Assembly: GCF_001679785.1 (NCBI RefSeq)
Contig: NZ_CP016286.1
Location: 2,418,001-2,482,000 of the forward strand
Direction of reading: 5' to 3'
DNA length: 64,000 nucleotides
From: Rhizobium leguminosarum
Lineage (GTDB): Bacteria > Pseudomonadota > Alphaproteobacteria > Rhizobiales > Rhizobiaceae
The notes beneath the pieces are model-generated. The model searched no databases. It worked only from the letters and a program-made list of their open reading frames with translations, and was not told the DNA's origin. A program made the position numbers and the translations under genes. Below are positions 59,870 to 64,000 of this stretch, piece after piece. Position 1 is the first letter of the stretch, and every line of letters begins with the position of its first letter.

Positions 59870-60307
59870 TTAGGAACGCTTGCCCGCCAGCTTGCGCTCC
59901 CCTCGTGCCTGCGCCTGCGCTGCCACAAAAGCCTGCGGCTGCCAGAGCTGAAAATGATCCGCCCGACCGACGAAGGTCACTTCGTCCGAGATGCCGGTAA
60001 AGCCACGAATGAAATCCGTGACCATCAGCCGCCCCTCGGCGTCGAGCTTCATGAAGACCCCGCCTCCATGAATGAGAAGCGACATCTCGTTCGCATCCGG
60101 CGAAAACGGATCCTCCGCAGCAATCTGCCGTTCGAATCTTTCGAGAAGATCCGGACCGCCGATGCTGATCGCCGGAAACACAAAGTCCTGGAAGCAGTAA
60201 AGCTCCTGGACGTTGCGCTGCGCCAGCACGGAACGGAAAGCCGAAGGCACGGAAACCCGGCCCTTGGCGTCGATCCTGTTGGTCGCATTCGAAAGGAAGC
60301 GGCTCAT
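59870..60307 (-). CDS. mraZ: Transcriptional regulator MraZ
   Basis: 145 residues with two SpoVT/AbrB-type MraZ modules: [28 protein letters not shown], and [20 protein letters not shown]. First gene of the cluster. In E. coli MraZ represses its own operon by binding TGGGN repeats spaced by five bases; such repeats occur here upstream. Start chosen at MSRFL; an in-frame ATG at 60319 adds four residues. Confidence 0.95.
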   Translation of the reverse strand: MSRFLSNATNRIDAKGRVSVPSAFRSVLAQRNVQELYCFQDFVFPAISIGGPDLLERFERQIAAEDPFSPDANEMSLLIHGGGVFMKLDAEGRLMVTDFIRGFTGISDEVTFVGRADHFQLWQPQAFVAAQAQARGERKLAGKRS

Positions 60308-60483
60308 GACACGAAACATCCGTTCCCGCAGGGATCCGGACGACCAAAAGACGCCCGAAACTCCCGATATCAGGCACAGCTTCGCAAGCCGGATGAGCAA
60401 AAACCCCTCCAACGCTTCCGGAGAGGAAGACGCCTTTGCTTTGCGATAAATGGGCAGGTAATTGCCCTGGTGCAGTGCGCATT

Positions 60484-60518
60484 TGGGATAGCATGGGACC
60501 ATATGGGCGTCAATGGGA
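60484..60518. promoter_or_regulatory. Probable MraZ operator: four TGGG repeats, 10-bp period
   Basis: On the plus strand: TGGGA-tagca-TGGGA-ccata-TGGGC-gtcaa-TGGGA at 60484, 60494, 60504 and 60514. Each unit is five bases with a five-base spacer, the known MraZ-binding pattern. It lies about 180 bases upstream of the mraZ start. Here the repeats read TGGG on the strand opposite to mraZ transcription. Confidence 0.8.
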
Positions 60519-60520
60519 TA

Positions 60521-60540
60521 CGCCTATTTTGCAATAGGCG
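60521..60540. promoter_or_regulatory. Hairpin/palindrome next to MraZ repeats
   Basis: Perfect eight-base arms CGCCTATT / AATAGGCG with a TTGC loop, starting three bases after the last TGGGA unit on the upstream side of mraZ. It could be a second operator; no factor is known. Confidence 0.45.
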
Positions 60541-60662
60541 CATGATCAAAAATTTATAAGCCGTTAAGTTTAACAAAGGGTTAGCGGCGTCATCTTACAA
60601 ATGACACGCATTGGTACACATGCAGGAAAAATCCATCCGATGGATGCATAAACATCAACTTG

Positions 60663-60703
60663 AAAACAGCCGGTTTCAGCGACTTACGCTGAAAATCCGG
60701 CTG
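60663..60703 (-). terminator. Terminator of rnpB
   Basis: Minus strand: long stem CAGCCGGATTTTCAGCG / CGCTGAAACCGGCTG with a five-base loop, followed by TTTTC, 20 bases past the 3' end of RNase P RNA. Confidence 0.8.
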
Positions 60704-60722
60704 CCGCGCGGTCAAGATGTAA

Positions 60723-61122
60723 TCGCCAGTTGGCCTGTAAGCCGGGTTCTGTATGGCTCCGGCGTGAACCGGAACGTGGCAGCCATTCCTCTGGGACAGC
60801 GTTCGCACGCTGCCTCACGCAACCCACCCGGATGACTGGCCTGGAAACCAGCCGGAAGGCCTTTCGGCCTACCGCGTCATCCCTATTCGGTCTTGCTCCC
60901 GGTGGGGTTTACCGTGCCATTTCCGTTGCCGGAGATGCGGTGGGCTCTTACCCCACCCTTTCACCCTTACCTGTCATGACAGGCGGTTTGCTTTCTGTGG
61001 CACTTTCCCTGAGGTCGCCCTCGCCGGACGTTATCCGGCACCGTGTTTCCGTGGAGCCCGGACTTTCCTCACCCTACCGCCTTTCGGCATTGGTAAAGCG
61101 CGGCTGCCCAGCCAACTGGCAG
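60723..61122 (-). ncRNA. rnpB: RNase P RNA, bacterial class A
   Basis: Read on the minus strand: P1 helix GCCAGTTGGC (61120-61111) pairs with GCCAACTGGC (60734-60725). Conserved core GAGGAAAGTCCGGGCTCCAC near the 5' side, AGGGTGAAAGGGTGGGGTAA-type P8-P10 region, and CAGAACCCGGCTTACAGGCC near the 3' end (universal class A sequence). Catalytic RNA that matures the 5' ends of tRNAs with protein RnpA. Exact ends are uncertain by a few bases. Overlapping reading frames are not genes. Confidence 0.96.
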
Positions 61123-61172
61123 GGCTCCCATAAACGAGAGAGATCGCAATTGCTATCGAAATCAAAATTTAC

Positions 61173-62348
61173 TTACCGAAATTGCGGTGTGAAATCCGTG
61201 GAATAGCCCTGTTCGCTGATTCCGCCTGACAAAAGCAGCTCGGCCCCAAGTCGACCGATTTCGTCCGAGCTCTTGGCCGACGTCCCGGCGCAGCCCGTCA
61301 ACACCGCGATCTCGGGCGATGAGCTATAGCCGATCATCGGATAGCCGCTTTCCGTATGCGACACGACGCAGGCGGCCGTCGAAATCGAAAGCGGCACCAT
61401 ATCGGGCACAAGACCTGCAACGATGTGCTTGAGATGCGCGCGCACCGTATCGCGCCCCTCGGTCTTGAACCAGGCGCGCATTTCCGTGTCGTCGCTGAGC
61501 GCCAGATCGTCAGGATCGCCGCCGATCTTCAGGTAGAATTTGCCGTCAGGATAGCGGATCGGCGGCAGCAGGTAGATATCAATGCCGGGCGCCCGGAGAA
61601 TGAGCGACGGCATCGCAGCCAGGCGCGCCGCGTCGGCATCGCTTACCTCGAAAAGCGTCACTGTCCGGGCATAAACCGTCATGGCAACGGGCTGCGGCAA
61701 CAGATTCTCCGCAATGGAAAATCCGCCAGCTGCCAGCAGCACCTTCTCAGCACGATGGCTCAGGCCACCGGCCGTCTCGACGACAGCCGATCCACCTTCG
61801 CTGCGGATCGAAACGACATGATCGCGGATGATCGTGGCGCCTGCCCTTTCCGCCAGCAACGATTGGGCTTTCACAAGCTTACGCGGACTGATGTGGCCGG
61901 CCCCTCTCGCCTCGAAGACGCCCGCGCGCCCATCGGGAAAGGCGAAGAAGGGAAAGGCAGCCTTCAGCCCTTGCTCGTCGAGCAGGCTGGTCTCGACGCC
62001 GAGCGAAACGGCGGCCTGTCGGGTTTTCTCGAGATAATCGCCCCCGGTCGGCGCGACGACGACACAGCCGACCTCGCGATAGAAATCGATGCCGCTGTCG
62101 CCGGCGATCTCGCCATAGCGGTCGATCGAGCGGTTGGCGAGCAGTGCCCAATTGCGGTCGGGATCGATGGTGCGAGTGATGCGCCCTTCATCATAATGGC
62201 TGGCGAAGACACCCTGATGCATCTTGCGGTCATCAGGCTCGTCCGGGCCAATCACCGCGACACCGTCCGCTTGGCGCGCCAGATGCCGCGCCGCCGCCGC
62301 CCCCATCAGCCCGCGGCCGACGACGATATATTTGAAATCGACTGCCAT
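61173..62348 (-). CDS. FAD-dependent oxidoreductase (DAO family), copy 1
   Basis: 391 residues. N-terminal FAD-binding fold VDFKYIVVGRGLMGAAAARHL (GxGxxG type), a conserved SHYDEGRITRTIDPDR block and a C-terminal FAD block (SGYPMIGYSSSPEIAVLTGC). It resembles sarcosine oxidase / N-methyl-amino acid oxidases of the DAO family. The gene downstream in transcription order is rnpB. The ATG at 62348 has AGAGGAGA upstream. About 40-50 percent like the next gene by eye, so a tandem duplication; substrate unknown. Confidence 0.88.
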   Translation of the reverse strand: MAVDFKYIVVGRGLMGAAAARHLARQADGVAVIGPDEPDDRKMHQGVFASHYDEGRITRTIDPDRNWALLANRSIDRYGEIAGDSGIDFYREVGCVVVAPTGGDYLEKTRQAAVSLGVETSLLDEQGLKAAFPFFAFPDGRAGVFEARGAGHISPRKLVKAQSLLAERAGATIIRDHVVSIRSEGGSAVVETAGGLSHRAEKVLLAAGGFSIAENLLPQPVAMTVYARTVTLFEVSDADAARLAAMPSLILRAPGIDIYLLPPIRYPDGKFYLKIGGDPDDLALSDDTEMRAWFKTEGRDTVRAHLKHIVAGLVPDMVPLSISTAACVVSHTESGYPMIGYSSSPEIAVLTGCAGTSAKSSDEIGRLGAELLLSGGISEQGYSTDFTPQFR

Positions 62349-62365
62349 GCTGTCTCCTCTCAATA

Positions 62366-62432
62366 GCGCCGCTGTAACACTTTGAATTGCTGCATAATTC
62401 CCTAATCGATTCCGATTAGGGAATTATGCAGC
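62366..62432. repeat. Dispersed rhizobial repeat, copy C
   Basis: GCGCCGCTGTAACACTTTGAATT followed by a perfect 20-base inverted repeat (62389-62408 / 62413-62432) with core ATCGATTCCGAT. It lies between the two oxidoreductase genes, and its right arm contains the TAA stop and last codons of copy 2. Confidence 0.8.
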
Positions 62433-63614
62433 GGCGAAAACCGGCGTCAGTGCGCCGCCGAAATCCGCTTCGCCAAGCTGCCCTTCCGCCAGAAGCACGG
62501 CCCCTAAGCGACCGAGTTCGTCGGAAGATTTGGCCGCGACGAAATTGCCGCCGGTCAGCACCGCGATGCGCGGCGACTGCGTAAATCCGGCATAGGGATA
62601 ACCGGTCGGCGTGAAATTCCCCACGCAGGGCGCCGAGGTCACACGGCAGCCGGCAAGCTCCGGCATCAACTGCAAGGCGACGCGCGAGAGATGATCGCGC
62701 CCGGCGGCACTGCCGTCGGAACGGAACCACGCCCCCGCATCCTCCAGCCTGTCAAAGGAAAGCGCCTCGGTGTCGCCACCGAGTTTCAGATAGGTCTTGC
62801 CGTCGGGATAACGCACCGGCGGCAGGATATAGATATGATCCTCTTCCCGGTCACCGAGCACGATCGTCGACGGCATATCGCCGAAGATCGCCATCTCGCG
62901 TTCGCCAATCTCGTAGAAGGCGACCGTTCGCGCCATGACCCTGATATCGACGGGACGCGGCAGCAGGGCATGGAAATTACTGAACCCGCCAGCAGCGACC
63001 AGCACGCGCTCGGCGCTATAGCTTCTACCGCCGGCCGTCACCTCGACGTGGGAACCCGCATCGCGCACCGATGTTGCGGTGGCCTCGATCAGCGAGACGC
63101 CGCCCTGTTCGGCAAGCTTGGCCTGCGCGCGCACCAGCGCCCGCGGGTTTATGTAGCCGGCGCGCGTGCGTTCGAAATATCCTGTGAAATCAGGATCGAC
63201 ATGAAGATAGGGAAAGCGTCCGCCGAGTTCCGACGATGCGATGGTCTCGATATCGCTGCCGAGCGTCCGGCTGACCGTCAGCGCCCTTTCGATATAGTCC
63301 TGCTCGTTCTTCTCAGGACCGGCAAAGAGGCAGCCGACCTCCGAATAGAAGGAGATGCCGCTCTTTGCCTCGATCTCGCCATAGCGGTCGAGCGCGCGGG
63401 CCGCGAAGGTTCCCCAGGCAAGATTGCCGTCGAAGGTGCGGGTGATGCGCGCTTCGTCGTAATGGCTGGCGAAGACGCCGTGATGGGCCTTGCGCTCCTC
63501 CGGCTCACGCGGGCCGATCAGTGCGATGCCGTCGACCATCGAGGAGAGATGCGCTGCGGCCGCGGCACCCATCATGCCGCGGCCGATAACGATAAACCTG
63601 AAATCGACTGCCAT
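62424..63614 (-). CDS. FAD-dependent oxidoreductase (DAO family), copy 2
   Basis: 396 residues. VDFRFIVIGRGMMGAAAAAH is the FAD-binding start; FASHYDEARITRTFDGNLAW, GYINPRALVRAQAKLAEQ and TPTGYPYAGFTQSPRIAVLT are shared with copy 1. Same family and length, so a paralogue arranged head-to-tail. The ATG at 63614 has GAGG upstream; the open frame to 63668 is ignored. The gene's end lies within a dispersed repeat. Confidence 0.88.
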   Translation of the reverse strand: MAVDFRFIVIGRGMMGAAAAAHLSSMVDGIALIGPREPEERKAHHGVFASHYDEARITRTFDGNLAWGTFAARALDRYGEIEAKSGISFYSEVGCLFAGPEKNEQDYIERALTVSRTLGSDIETIASSELGGRFPYLHVDPDFTGYFERTRAGYINPRALVRAQAKLAEQGGVSLIEATATSVRDAGSHVEVTAGGRSYSAERVLVAAGGFSNFHALLPRPVDIRVMARTVAFYEIGEREMAIFGDMPSTIVLGDREEDHIYILPPVRYPDGKTYLKLGGDTEALSFDRLEDAGAWFRSDGSAAGRDHLSRVALQLMPELAGCRVTSAPCVGNFTPTGYPYAGFTQSPRIAVLTGGNFVAAKSSDELGRLGAVLLAEGQLGEADFGGALTPVFAAA

Positions 63615-63695
63615 ATCGCACCTCGCTAAATTCCAGCGATACCATGGCAATCGTCTTGAATCATCCAACTCTTGTCAGGGATAAGCGCTTCAGGC

Positions 63696-64000
63696 TCAGA
63701 GCATTGCCAGAACCTTGCCGCAATAGGACTTGGACACCGGGTTCATGCGCGTGGCGCCATGGCCGGCATTGTATTTGAGGATTGTGTTGCAGGTCTCGCC
63801 ACCACCGAGATCATGGGCGGCAGCCAGATATTTCATGCCGTACTTGATGTTGGTTTCCGGATCGAACAGGCCCTTGGCGCTGCCGGAATAGCCCATCATG
63901 CGGGCAGTTGCAGGCTTTATCTGCATCAGGCCGATTTCACCGTGGCTGCCGCGCGCATTCGGATTGAAATTGCTTTCGATGCGGATGACCGCGGTCGCAA
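63696..64000 (-). CDS. Lytic transglycosylase (SLT domain), 5' part missing
   Basis: The frame is open to the right edge, so only the last 100 residues are visible: VIRIESNFNPNARGSHGEIG (catalytic Glu in the ESNFNP motif), LMQIKPATARMMGYSG, DPETNIKYGMKYLAAAHDL and TILKYNAGHGATRMNPVSKS. This is the Slt-type lysozyme-like fold that cleaves murein glycan strands in the periplasm. A start and any signal peptide lie outside the window. Confidence 0.9.
   Translation of the reverse strand, partial: ATAVIRIESNFNPNARGSHGEIGLMQIKPATARMMGYSGSAKGLFDPETNIKYGMKYLAAAHDLGGGETCNTILKYNAGHGATRMNPVSKSYCGKVLAML

Noticed and set aside
60730..61206. 158-codon frame over RNase P RNA
   Set aside because: The sequence folds as class A RNase P RNA with its universal motifs; reading frames here are chance.

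Overview
The window is about 64 kb of chromosome from a Rhizobium of the R. etli / R. leguminosarum group. This rests on the gene content (rhizobial peptidoglycan/division cluster with long-linker FtsZ, RecN-BamD-LpxC block, AzlCD, DUF2000/AraC pair), the high-GC codon use, and several dispersed palindromic repeats typical of rhizobial intergenic DNA. Species is inferred, not proven. No prophage, insertion sequence, CRISPR array or tRNA was recognised.

Region 1 (1-16 kb): end of an AbrB-family membrane protein; an AraC regulator divergent from a DUF2000 gene; an OmpA-type lipoprotein; a stand-alone flagellin; a two-gene RND efflux system whose membrane fusion gene has a suspicious G7 run near its 3' end; a class III nucleotide cyclase with a duplicated membrane tail; a VapBC module; and the stress operon prkA-DUF444-spoVR.

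Region 2 (16-31 kb): VOC protein, UvrD-type helicase, nicotinamidase, RibD-like reductase, DUF2164, AzlCD exporter, aminopeptidase P, a 57-residue unrecognised gene followed by a strong terminator, PrmA, SCO1, an orphan CheW, CreA, a DnaQ-like exonuclease, a GNAT acetyltransferase and a HigBA module. Two copies of one mosaic palindromic element (2.7 kb and 25.4 kb) and a second GC-rich inverted repeat (28.0 kb) lie here.

Region 3 (31-60.5 kb): a long mostly minus-strand core block: ligA, a DUF6886-like gene, recN, bamD, lpxC, then ftsZ-ftsA-ftsQ-ddlB and, after a 3.7-kb interruption (aqpZ, an MFS transporter, an epimerase and hairpin repeats), murB-murC-murG-ftsW-murD-mraY-murF-murE-ftsI-ftsL-rsmH-mraZ. 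Many of these genes overlap by ATGA or TTGA, indicating translational coupling. Upstream of mraZ are four TGGG repeats with an exact 10-bp period, matching the known MraZ operator pattern. Together these genes make lipid II, flip and polymerise it at the septum and assemble the divisome.

Region 4 (60.7-64 kb): RNase P RNA (minus strand), two tandem paralogous FAD-dependent oxidoreductases and the end of a lytic transglycosylase cut by the window edge. The window is mainly core genome. The most notable items are the MraZ operator array, the MFP frameshift, the interruption of the dcw cluster, the orphan flagellin, the cyclase tail and the repeats that supply gene 3' ends.
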